This document shows, piece by piece, positions 1 to 5,582 of a stretch of 5,995 bases of DNA (position 1 is its first letter; the number at the start of each line of letters is the position of its first letter). This DNA comes from Oceanospirillaceae bacterium UBA2001 (GTDB lineage Bacteria > Pseudomonadota > Gammaproteobacteria > Pseudomonadales > Balneatricaceae): contig DDCR01000161.1 in assembly GCA_002335115.1 (NCBI GenBank), positions 5,421 to 11,415 of the forward strand, in the 5' to 3' direction. Made by a program: the position numbers and the translations under genes. The notes beneath the pieces are model-generated. The model was not told the origin of the DNA and made no database searches. It was given only the letters and a program-made list of their open reading frames with translations.

Positions 1-938
1 CCCACGGTAAACATGTGGTGAGCCCATACAATAAAGGACAAGAAAGCAATGGAGGATGTCGCGTATACCATTGACGCATAACCAAACAAAGGCTTACGCG
101 CAAAAGTGGGAATGATCTGCGAAACAATACCGAAAGCTGGCAGGATCATAATGTACACTTCTGGGTGACCGAAGAACCAAAACACGTGTTGGAACAACAC
201 AGGGTCACCGCCACCTGCCGCATCAAAGAAACTGGTACCAAAGTGAATATCCATCAACATCATGGTGACCACACCGGCCAAAACTGGCATTACTGCGACC
301 AAAAGATAAGCGGTAATGAACCAAGTCCAAACAAATAATGGCATTTTCATCAGCGTCATGCCTGGCGCCCGCAGGTTTAAGATCGTCACGATGATGTTAA
401 TGGCTCCCATGATGGAAGAAATACCCATCATGTGCACGCCAAAGATAAAGTAAGTTACACTACTGGGCGCATATGTGGTCGACAATGGTGCGTAAAAAGT
501 CCAACCAAAGTTTGGCGCTCCTGCATCCGTAAATAGCGTGAACAATAACATGCCAAAAGCAAACGGTAATATCCAAAAGCTCCAATTGTTCATGCGTGGC
601 AACGCCATGTCTGGTGCACCGATCATCAGCGGGACCATCCAGTTCGCCAAACCAACAAAGGCCGGCATAATTGCCCCAAACACCATGATCAAACCGTGCA
701 TGGTGGTCATTTGGTTATAGAATTCAGGTTCTATCAGCTGCATGCCGGGTTGAAAAAGTTCAGTCCGCACAATAAGCGCCATAGCGCCACCAATAAACAA
801 CATGGTGAAAGAAAACCAAAGGTACATGGTACCGATGTCTTTATGGTTGGTTGTCAATACCCAGCGCATAATGCCCTTGGCAGGCCCATGATGCCCATGG
901 TCAGCGTGATCATCGTGATTAGCAGTCGCAGTTGTCAT
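1..938 (-). CDS. ctaD: Cytochrome c oxidase subunit I, aa3/caa3 type (3' end outside window)
   Basis: Catalytic subunit of the proton-pumping heme-copper oxidase in the inner membrane; it reduces O2 using electrons from subunit II. The leftward frame from the ATG at 938 gives 312 codons and runs off the left edge; the family is usually about 530 residues, so roughly 40% is missing. Visible signatures are [11 protein letters not shown] (29-39), the low-spin heme a ligand H81 in TTMHG, the D-channel entry D110 in [16 protein letters not shown] with CuB ligand H258, proton-path E260 and cross-linked Y262, and the CuB pair H307-H308. The K-channel Lys, heme a3 ligand and second heme a ligand lie beyond the edge. 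HPEVY makes it an A-type oxidase using cytochrome c. The N-terminus (residues 7-17) is rich in His and Asp. The start lies 11 bp after the coxB stop, and an AGGA partly formed by that TAG serves as ribosome site, so the two are co-transcribed and probably translationally coupled. Confidence 0.97.
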   Translation of the reverse strand, partial: MTTATANHDDHADHGHHGPAKGIMRWVLTTNHKDIGTMYLWFSFTMLFIGGAMALIVRTELFQPGMQLIEPEFYNQMTTMHGLIMVFGAIMPAFVGLANWMVPLMIGAPDMALPRMNNWSFWILPFAFGMLLFTLFTDAGAPNFGWTFYAPLSTTYAPSSVTYFIFGVHMMGISSIMGAINIIVTILNLRAPGMTLMKMPLFVWTWFITAYLLVAVMPVLAGVVTMMLMDIHFGTSFFDAAGGGDPVLFQHVFWFFGHPEVYIMILPAFGIVSQIIPTFARKPLFGYASMVYATSSIAFLSFIVWAHHMFTV

Positions 939-949
939 AATTCAGCGTC

Positions 950-2080
950 CTATTTTTTCGCGTCAATTATCATTTGGGGGGTCACCGTTTCGCCCGTGTC
1001 GTTACCCCAAGCGTTTCGCTCGTAGGTAATCACAGCAGCGATCTCAACATCAGTAAGTTGGGCGCTGAATGATTGCATGGCGGTGCCTGGCTTACCATTG
1101 AGAACAATGTCGATGTGTCCAGCCATGTCGTTAAGCGCCATTGAGCTGCCAGCAAGAGCTGGGAACACACTGCCCATACCCTGTCCTTCACTCCCATGAC
1201 AAGCAGCGCAACTGCGCGCATAGACTTCAGCACCTTCGGTCATCAAATCGTCATAACTAAAGTCTCCCAAAGCGGCTGCAGCTTCAGCCTCTACACCTGC
1301 CCGTTGGTCGACTAACCAACTTTGATATTGGTTCATGGTCACAACTTCTAGAACGATCGGCATAAAGCCATGCTGGATACCGCATAACTCGGCACACTGG
1401 CCTCGGTATATCCCTTCTTCACCTTCTGGAATAATTGCCCAAGACTCGTTGATGTAGCCGGGAATGGCGTCTTTCTTAACCGCAATTTCGGGCACCCACC
1501 AAGCGTGAATAACGTCATTAGACGTTATAAGGAAGCGAATCTTTTGGCCTGAAGGCACCACCAAGTGCTTGTCCACCTCAAGCAGGTAATTTTCACTTTT
1601 TTCAGTAATGTCGTAGATCTCATCTTTACTGGTGGTCAAATTACTAAAAAATCCAACATCTTCGCCAAGATAGTCGTATTGCCACTTCCATTGATGGCCA
1701 GTGATTTTAATGTCCACATCCGCATTAGTTGTGTCGTACATCTTGATCAAGGTCGATGTTGCTGGCACCGCCATGGCAATAAGAATAACGGTCGGTATAG
1801 CAGTCCACAAGATCTCTAAGCCAAGGCTTTCATGGAACTTTGATGCCACGGCCCCTTTAGATTTGCGATGTTTAAAAATGGAGAAGAACATAACGCCAAA
1901 CACAGCGACTCCGATCCATACACAAATCCAAAAAATTAACATGTGTAGTTCGAAAATAGATTGACTTATTTCTGTGACGCCTTGGGTCATGTTCAGCCCC
2001 CCTCTGTCTGCCATGACAGTTGGTACTGTTAATGAGCCCAAAACTACAGAACTCAGGCGTTGCCAAGTCCTAGAAAACAT
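950..2080 (-). CDS. coxB: Cytochrome c oxidase subunit II with fused cytochrome c domain
   Basis: Accepts electrons from the quinol/cytochrome c branch and passes them through CuA to subunit I. The 376-residue protein has a signal peptide (1-24, cleavage probably after VMA; no lipobox Cys), two membrane segments (about 46-69 and 88-108), a periplasmic cupredoxin domain with the complete CuA set (H192, C229, E231, C233, H237, M240), and a C-terminal class I cytochrome c domain with CAACH (291-295) and probable axial Met M335 in GTAMQSF. The fusion explains the length: plain CoxB is about 250-290 residues. I chose the ATG at 2080 because GGAGGA stands 5 nt before it. The ATG nine codons upstream (2107) has no ribosome site and would add a basic extension before the signal peptide. 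It is followed after 11 bp by ctaD. Further subunits and assembly factors (ctaG, coxC) are expected beyond the left edge, by analogy only. Confidence 0.96.
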   Translation of the reverse strand: MFSRTWQRLSSVVLGSLTVPTVMADRGGLNMTQGVTEISQSIFELHMLIFWICVWIGVAVFGVMFFSIFKHRKSKGAVASKFHESLGLEILWTAIPTVILIAMAVPATSTLIKMYDTTNADVDIKITGHQWKWQYDYLGEDVGFFSNLTTSKDEIYDITEKSENYLLEVDKHLVVPSGQKIRFLITSNDVIHAWWVPEIAVKKDAIPGYINESWAIIPEGEEGIYRGQCAELCGIQHGFMPIVLEVVTMNQYQSWLVDQRAGVEAEAAAALGDFSYDDLMTEGAEVYARSCAACHGSEGQGMGSVFPALAGSSMALNDMAGHIDIVLNGKPGTAMQSFSAQLTDVEIAAVITYERNAWGNDTGETVTPQMIIDAKK

Positions 2081-2085
2081 ACTTG

Positions 2086-2091
2086 TCCTCC
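2086..2091 (-). promoter_or_regulatory. Strong Shine-Dalgarno that fixes the coxB start
   Basis: Read leftward, GGAGGA is followed by five bases and then the ATG at 2080. It lies inside the coding frame of the longer alternative ORF starting at 2107, whose own ATG is preceded only by CTACCTT. This makes the shorter, 376-residue CoxB the better model. Confidence 0.8.
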
Positions 2092-2154
2092 GAAACGATT
2101 TTTTCATAAGGTAGATGATAATGAGATCCCTAATCGGACCGGTTTTTTAACAGC

Positions 2155-2185
2155 GCTAATTATCGTAACTCAGTCGATATTTAGC
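2155..2185. repeat. 11 bp inverted repeat over the coxB promoter (candidate operator)
   Basis: Left arm GCTAATTATCG (2155-2165), 9 bp spacer, right arm CGATATTTAGC (2175-2185). Ten of eleven pairs match; the only mismatch is 2160/2180. Arm centres are 20 bp apart, about two helical turns, as expected for a dimeric DNA-binding protein on one face. The left arm contains the -10 hexamer and the right arm four bases of the -35. No T-run follows on either strand, and it lies at or upstream of the predicted start site, so a transcript hairpin or terminator is unlikely. The regulator cannot be named from sequence. Confidence 0.55.
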
Positions 2186-2187
2186 AA
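2159..2187 (-). promoter_or_regulatory. Putative sigma70 promoter for coxB-ctaD
   Basis: On the minus strand TTGCTA (2187-2182, 4/6 to TTGACA) is separated by exactly 17 bp from GATAAT (2164-2159, 5/6 to TATAAT). AT-rich DNA lies just upstream (2191-2226), which could act as an UP element. Transcription would begin near 2152, leaving a leader of about 70 nt before the coxB ATG. It implies that coxB-ctaD can be expressed independently of the upstream pyrD-DUF2970 pair. Prediction by eye only. Confidence 0.55.
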
Positions 2188-2226
2188 GCGTTATTTTTGT
2201 AAAATACTGAATATTTACCCATTTTT

Positions 2227-2433
2227 TCAGTCAGGAAGCGCGCTATTCACGGCCGTCACAACAATGAGCAAAAATACCACTAAGGTGCCAAGGCCAACAT
2301 AGATCATGCGTTCTAAGCCCCCATCTTCAAGGTCTTCTTCACGTTTTTGACTTGATTGTATGCCCACTAAACTTGCGAGCACACTTTGGCTAAAACTCAA
2401 CAATGTACGCAGGAGGGATTTTTGTTTACTCAC
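2227..2433 (-). CDS. DUF2970-type small membrane protein
   Basis: A 68-residue protein of unknown function. It has a basic N-terminus, an amphipathic segment (about 6-24), a polar charged linker KREEDLEDGG (30-39) and one membrane helix (about 43-65). The pattern SVLASLVGIQSSQKREEDL followed by one C-terminal helix fits DUF2970 as I remember it; members are about 60-80 residues and in Pseudomonas-like genomes often lie among cytochrome oxidase genes, so a role in oxidase assembly or stability is a reasonable but unproven inference. It starts with GTG at 2433, with AGGAGA five bases upstream. It begins 23 bp after the pyrD stop, which suggests co-transcription with pyrD, and ends 146 bp before coxB. 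The family call rests on recalled pattern, not a profile search. Confidence 0.8.
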   Translation of the reverse strand: MSKQKSLLRTLLSFSQSVLASLVGIQSSQKREEDLEDGGLERMIYVGLGTLVVFLLIVVTAVNSALPD

Positions 2434-2456
2434 GGAGCTCTCCTAAGATATTAGCT

Positions 2457-3482
2457 TTAACATTTTATGACATCTCTACATGCATCAACGCACTGCTTAA
2501 CTAATCCTGGGCCTTGATAAATTAACCCACTGTAGATCTGGATCAGCTTGGCTCCTGCAGCTAACTTTTCTAGGGCATCATCACCACTATTGACGCCCCC
2601 CACTCCAATGATGGGCACTTGCTCACCCAAAATAGAGTACAAGTCGGCAATCGTTTGTGTCGATTTAAGTTTAACAGGCAACCCACTCAGCCCGCCTACC
2701 TCGTCACCAAAGGCTAACTCTGATACCCCATCACGACTTAAGGTCGTATTGGTAGCAATGACTGCATCGATGGCATTGGCAAGTACACAATGAGCAACAT
2801 CTGCAAGCTGTTCGTGATCCATGTCAGGTGCAATTTTAACGGCCAGAGGCACATAACGCCCATGCAACTTGTGCAAAACTGCCTGCTCTTTTTTTACCGC
2901 TGACAGCAACTCGCTGAGCGATTTACCATACTGTAAGTCACGTAATCCAGGCGTATTAGGGGATGAAATGTTAATGGTGATGTAACTTGCGTGGGCATAC
3001 ACCTTTTGCATGCAGATAATATAGTCTGATGCCGCTTGCTTAACTGGAGTGTCAAAATTCTTGCCAATATTGATGCCTAACACACCTTTGAACTTGGCCT
3101 TTTTAACATTTTCAATCAGCTGCTCTACACCCTCGTTATTAAAGCCCATACGATTAATCATGGCTTCAGCCTCAGGTAACCTAAACAAACGTGGTTTTGG
3201 ATTTCCAGCTTGGGGTCTTGGCGTGACTGTACCCACTTCTACAAACCCAAAACCGAGGGCAGCAAGACCATCCAGAGCATCCGCATTTTTATCTAGACCC
3301 GCAGCCAAGCCCACTGGATTTGGAAATTCAAGCCCCATAACCTTTACGGGCAAATCGTTTACCTTGGGAGCTAGGGCCGGTAATAACCCTAAACGAGCAC
3401 CTGCTGCAAGGCTGTCTAAGGTTAAATCATGGGCCGCTTCTGGGGAGAGTTGGAACAACACACTGCGAGCAACAGAATACAA
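2457..3482 (-). CDS. pyrD: Dihydroorotate dehydrogenase (quinone), class 2
   Basis: Oxidises dihydroorotate to orotate in pyrimidine synthesis, passing electrons through FMN to ubiquinone at the inner membrane. With the TTG start at 3482 it is 341 residues (E. coli PyrD is 336). The N-terminal helical part (1-35) is the membrane and quinone region that marks class 2. The FMN barrel carries AAGLDKN with K65, INRMGFNN (109-116), INIGKN (137-142), and [11 protein letters not shown] with catalytic base S174, the class 2 Ser; K65 and S174 sit one residue before E. coli K66 and S175. IIGVGG and IQIYSG near the C-terminus bind the FMN phosphate region. A GTG at 3488 would add two residues but stands only one base after GAGG, whereas the TTG is seven bases from it and gives [12 protein letters not shown], matching the E. 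coli start. The DUF2970 gene follows after 23 bp. Confidence 0.96.
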   Translation of the reverse strand: MYSVARSVLFQLSPEAAHDLTLDSLAAGARLGLLPALAPKVNDLPVKVMGLEFPNPVGLAAGLDKNADALDGLAALGFGFVEVGTVTPRPQAGNPKPRLFRLPEAEAMINRMGFNNEGVEQLIENVKKAKFKGVLGINIGKNFDTPVKQAASDYIICMQKVYAHASYITINISSPNTPGLRDLQYGKSLSELLSAVKKEQAVLHKLHGRYVPLAVKIAPDMDHEQLADVAHCVLANAIDAVIATNTTLSRDGVSELAFGDEVGGLSGLPVKLKSTQTIADLYSILGEQVPIIGVGGVNSGDDALEKLAAGAKLIQIYSGLIYQGPGLVKQCVDACRDVIKC

Positions 3483-3526
3483 AGACACACCTCTTTAATT
3501 AAACAACAGATACAGATTCGCCGCCT

Positions 3527-3532
3527 AGTATA
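3527..3532 (-). promoter_or_regulatory. Possible -10 element for pyrD
   Basis: TATACT on the minus strand (5/6 to TATAAT) about 45 bp before the pyrD start. No convincing -35 lies 16-18 bp upstream; GTGACA is present but 24 bp away. If real, it may depend on an activator, and the 11 bp repeat array begins about 50 bp further upstream. Confidence 0.3.
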
Positions 3533-3584
3533 ACGCATGCGCTCAAAAGGTTACATTGTCACCCACCAAGCGCTGAAGAAGGAC

Positions 3585-3661
3585 ACAGTGTTTCAACAAA
3601 ATGATGACAAATCGACCACACAGTGACGACACAGGTGCCACACAGTTACCACACAAAGGTC
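3585..3661. repeat. Degenerate tandem array, seven 11 bp units
   Basis: ACA occurs at 3585, 3596, 3607, 3618, 3629, 3640 and 3651, exactly every 11 bp. Units 4-6 begin ACACAG and unit 7 ACACAA; the consensus is roughly ACACAGTGACC. Units 4 (ACACAGTGACG) and 6 (ACACAGTTACC) differ at two of 11 positions; the first three units are more diverged. Eleven is not a multiple of three, so this is not a coding repeat, and no ORF covers it. On the minus strand the core reads CTGTGT with 11 bp spacing, one helical turn, the arrangement of direct-repeat sites for OmpR/PhoB-family response regulators. It lies between pyrD (minus) and the ORF at 3711 (plus) and could serve either. The rest of the 3483-3710 gap holds only the possible pyrD -10 and an A-run (3662-3668). 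Confidence 0.6.
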
Positions 3662-3710
3662 AAAAAAATAGGTAAACTGAAGCCAAACCCAGTCACCAAG
3701 GCTCAACCCA

Positions 3711-3923
3711 ATGTCAGATGATAACGACTTACCAGAGATTAGCGAACACACGACGATCAACGAATTGGCAGATATCGTGCGCCGTTTAGATCAGTCGCTA
3801 ACCCTAAGAATTTACGATGAGGGCAACCAAGTGTTTGGTGCCATTCGACTGATTAGCGCTGAGGATCTTGATCAAATGGACCGTTTGCATAAGTTCAAGT
3901 CTCTACCAATGCTCTCTCACTAA
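3711..3923 (+). CDS. Small protein of unknown function (70 aa)
   Basis: I do not recognise this protein. The ATG at 3711 is the first in frame; a TGA lies about ten codons upstream. AAGG stands nine bases before it, a weak ribosome site. The sequence is soluble and acidic at the N-terminus (MSDDNDLPEISE), followed by a probable helix (TINELADIVRRLDQS, 15-29), a probable beta stretch (LTLRIYDEGNQVFGAIRLIS, 30-49) and a second helix with a basic tail (AEDLDQMDRLHKFKSLP, 50-66). There is no Cys, signal peptide, membrane segment or metal motif. The ordered alternation of charged and hydrophobic residues and the lack of an opposing gene favour a real product. It ends 6 bp from the convergent dusC stop. 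The 11 bp array ends 49 bp upstream and may control it. Confidence 0.6.
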   Translation: MSDDNDLPEISEHTTINELADIVRRLDQSLTLRIYDEGNQVFGAIRLISAEDLDQMDRLHKFKSLPMLSH

Positions 3924-3929
3924 CAAAAT

Positions 3930-4880
3930 TCAATGACTATGGGCTACCAAAAAACGCAATTCTTGTAGCGTATTTAAACGCTTGCCATGCTCAAAACAAG
4001 CGTCTGCCTGCGGGTATACGCGACCCAACAATTTAAGCCACTGTTTTACCCGCGCATGTTGATATTTTTCGGCGACCTGTACCTCAACTAAATCGATAAA
4101 GTAAAGCACTGTAGGTAAAAGTGTGGGCCAATCCCATGGGTTAGCTCCATGGCCCTTTTGACGGTGACGAATCTGTAGCGCAAGATCTGGCTTCCATACC
4201 AAACCACGTCCAATCATAACGTCTTCGCTACCACTGGTTTGCTTGCACGAGAGATAATCTTCTGGAGTCCAAATTTCTCCGTTGGCAATGACAGGAATAC
4301 TCACCTGTGCCCGAATTTTTTTTATCCACTGCCAATGGGCTGGCGGGCGGTAACCCTCAACCTTAGTTCGAGCATGAACGGTCAATTCATCAGCACCCGC
4401 ACCCGCAATACCTTTAGCATTTTCTATGGCTAAGTCCTTGGTGGTAAATCCAAGACGCATTTTGGCACTTAACCATGCGTCATCACCAATGGCATGCCTC
4501 ACCGTAGCGACGATATGCGCCACTCGTTGCGGTTCTAGCAACAAAATTGCTCCACCTTGACTACGGTTCACCGTTTTTGCAGGGCAACCAAAGTTTAAAT
4601 CTATACCCGGAGAACCTAGCTCTAAAGCTCTCACTGCATTAGCAGCCAAAGCTTTAGGATCACTGCCAAGCAATTGAATACGCACGGGCGTGCCCACTGG
4701 GGTTTTGCAGCCGTTAGCTAATTCCGGACACAAACGCTTAAATACTTTGGGTGGTAATAACTGAGTCGTCACACGAATAAATTCTGTGACGCAAAGATCT
4801 ATACCCCCGATGCGGGTCAGGCAATCACGCAAGATGTTGTCAGCCAAACCTTCCATGGGCGCTAAAATGATACGACTCAC
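3930..4880 (-). CDS. dusC: tRNA-dihydrouridine(16) synthase DusC
   Basis: FMN- and NADPH-dependent enzyme that reduces a D-loop uridine of tRNA; the DusC subfamily acts on U16 in E. coli. The 316-residue length matches E. coli DusC (about 315). The N-terminal FMN barrel has LAPMEG (6-11), CVTEFIRV (30-37), RIQLLG (67-72), DLNFGCPAKTVN with catalytic acid C99, SQGGA (107-111), KMRLG with K140, HAR (169-171), IANGEIW (198-204) and MIGRG (222-226). The C-terminal helical tRNA-binding domain follows, with HARVKQWLKLLG. DLCVTEF plus NGEIW and the helical tail point to DusC rather than DusA or DusB. The GTG at 4880 sits where E. coli DusC starts; the ribosome site is poor (only TAGAG well upstream). 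It is divergent from ribE and convergent with the ORF at 3711. Confidence 0.93.
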   Translation of the reverse strand: MSRIILAPMEGLADNILRDCLTRIGGIDLCVTEFIRVTTQLLPPKVFKRLCPELANGCKTPVGTPVRIQLLGSDPKALAANAVRALELGSPGIDLNFGCPAKTVNRSQGGAILLLEPQRVAHIVATVRHAIGDDAWLSAKMRLGFTTKDLAIENAKGIAGAGADELTVHARTKVEGYRPPAHWQWIKKIRAQVSIPVIANGEIWTPEDYLSCKQTSGSEDVMIGRGLVWKPDLALQIRHRQKGHGANPWDWPTLLPTVLYFIDLVEVQVAEKYQHARVKQWLKLLGRVYPQADACFEHGKRLNTLQELRFLVAHSH

Positions 4881-4894
4881 AAGGAAAACTCTAC

Positions 4895-4927
4895 TTCACA
4901 GGCGCTTCTGGCTCCGCTAATATAGCG
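4895..4927. promoter_or_regulatory. Divergent promoter region between dusC and ribE with a symmetric -10
   Basis: Rightward (ribE): TTCACA (4895-4900, 5/6) then 17 bp then TAATAT (4918-4923, 4/6). Leftward (dusC): TATATT (4924-4919, 5/6) with no good -35. Both -10 elements lie in the perfect inverted repeat CGCTA-ATA-TAGCG (4915-4927), so one AT-rich centre could open for both directions. An 81 bp intergenic region leaves little room for anything else. Confidence 0.4.
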
Positions 4928-4961
4928 ACCTAACGCTTTTCTAATTCTTATCAGGTACATC

Positions 4962-5573
4962 ATGTTTACCGGTATCGTTCAAGGCCAAGGCCAAATAAAA
5001 TCCATTGCTGAAGGCAAAAACCAACGTCGCTTTGTGATTACCCTACCCAAAGCTATGAGCCAAAATGTCAATATTGGTGCCAGTATAGCCATCAATGGCA
5101 CATGCCTCACTGTGACCTCACAAAGTGACAATCATTTTAGCTTTGATGTCATTGGCCAAACTCTCAAATTAACTAACTTGGGACTGCTGCAACAAGACGA
5201 TTGGGTTAACGCAGAGCGCTCACTTAAATATGGCGACGAAATAGGTGGTCATGTTATTTCTGGCCATATATCAAGTGCAGTTGTGATTAGTCATATCGAA
5301 CACCAAGACCAAAACACAAGCATCTGGTTTGATTTGCCCCAAGTTCATCAGAAACATGTGTTACCCCAAGGTTTTATTAGCCTCAATGGCTGTAGCCTGA
5401 CCGTCAGTTCTGTGTCTGATTCTGCCTTTTGTGTTTGCCTTATACCAGAAACATTGCGCACCACAGGTTTTGGTAAAGTGGCAGTTGGCACACTGGTTAA
5501 CATGGAAATAGATCACCAAACCCAAACCATTGTGGCTGCAGTGGAACGCGTGCTGGAGTCCCAGCAAACCTAA
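4962..5573 (+). CDS. ribE: Riboflavin synthase (alpha subunit)
   Basis: Dismutates two 6,7-dimethyl-8-ribityllumazine molecules to riboflavin plus a pyrimidinedione, the last step of riboflavin synthesis, in the cytosol. The 203-residue protein has the two tandem lumazine-binding barrels of the family: MFTGIVQG at the start, INGTCLTV (44-51) in repeat 1, DEIGGHVISGH with H102 at the junction, and LNGCSLTV (141-148) in repeat 2. C48 and S145 correspond to E. coli C48 and S146. The short C-terminal helix VERVLES is the trimerisation segment. It aligns with the E. coli enzyme (named ribC there) almost without gaps. AGG stands 6-7 bases before the ATG. It stands apart from other rib genes in this window, and the 81 bp upstream cannot hold an FMN riboswitch, so a second copy in a rib operon elsewhere is possible. 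It is divergent from dusC and convergent with hemH. Confidence 0.96.
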   Translation: MFTGIVQGQGQIKSIAEGKNQRRFVITLPKAMSQNVNIGASIAINGTCLTVTSQSDNHFSFDVIGQTLKLTNLGLLQQDDWVNAERSLKYGDEIGGHVISGHISSAVVISHIEHQDQNTSIWFDLPQVHQKHVLPQGFISLNGCSLTVSSVSDSAFCVCLIPETLRTTGFGKVAVGTLVNMEIDHQTQTIVAAVERVLESQQT

Positions 5574-5582
5574 GCTCATGCG

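Noticed and set aside
538..1025. Rightward ORFs of 60 and 109 codons opposite ctaD and the coxB end
   Set aside because: Both are shadows of conserved oxidase genes, with low-complexity translation and no initiation signals.
2138..2148. ACCGGT followed by six T on the plus strand, terminator-like
   Set aside because: The palindrome is only six bases with no loop, and no rightward gene ends nearby. On the minus strand it reads as an A-run in the coxB leader.
2199..2218. Second inverted repeat GTAAA...TTTAC upstream of coxB
   Set aside because: The arms are only five AT-rich bases with a 10 bp spacer, expected by chance in such DNA.
2434..2450. GGAG-CT-CTCC palindrome around the DUF2970 ribosome site
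   Set aside because: A two-base loop cannot form a stable hairpin, so sequestration of the ribosome site is unlikely.
3049..3498. 149-codon rightward ORF opposite pyrD
   Set aside because: It lies fully antisense to a well-supported pyrD, has no ribosome site, and its Pro/Ser/Ala-rich composition is what the opposite strand of pyrD would give.
3636..3655. Possible sigma54 site (TGGCAC on the minus strand) or DnaA box (TTACCACA)
   Set aside because: The -12 GC is absent at the required spacing after TGGCAC, and the DnaA box match needs a base deletion. Both are by-products of the 11 bp repeat units.
3585..3661. Could the array be CRISPR or plasmid iterons
   Set aside because: Units are 11 bp with no spacers, far shorter than CRISPR repeats or typical 18-22 bp iterons, and no cas or rep gene is near.
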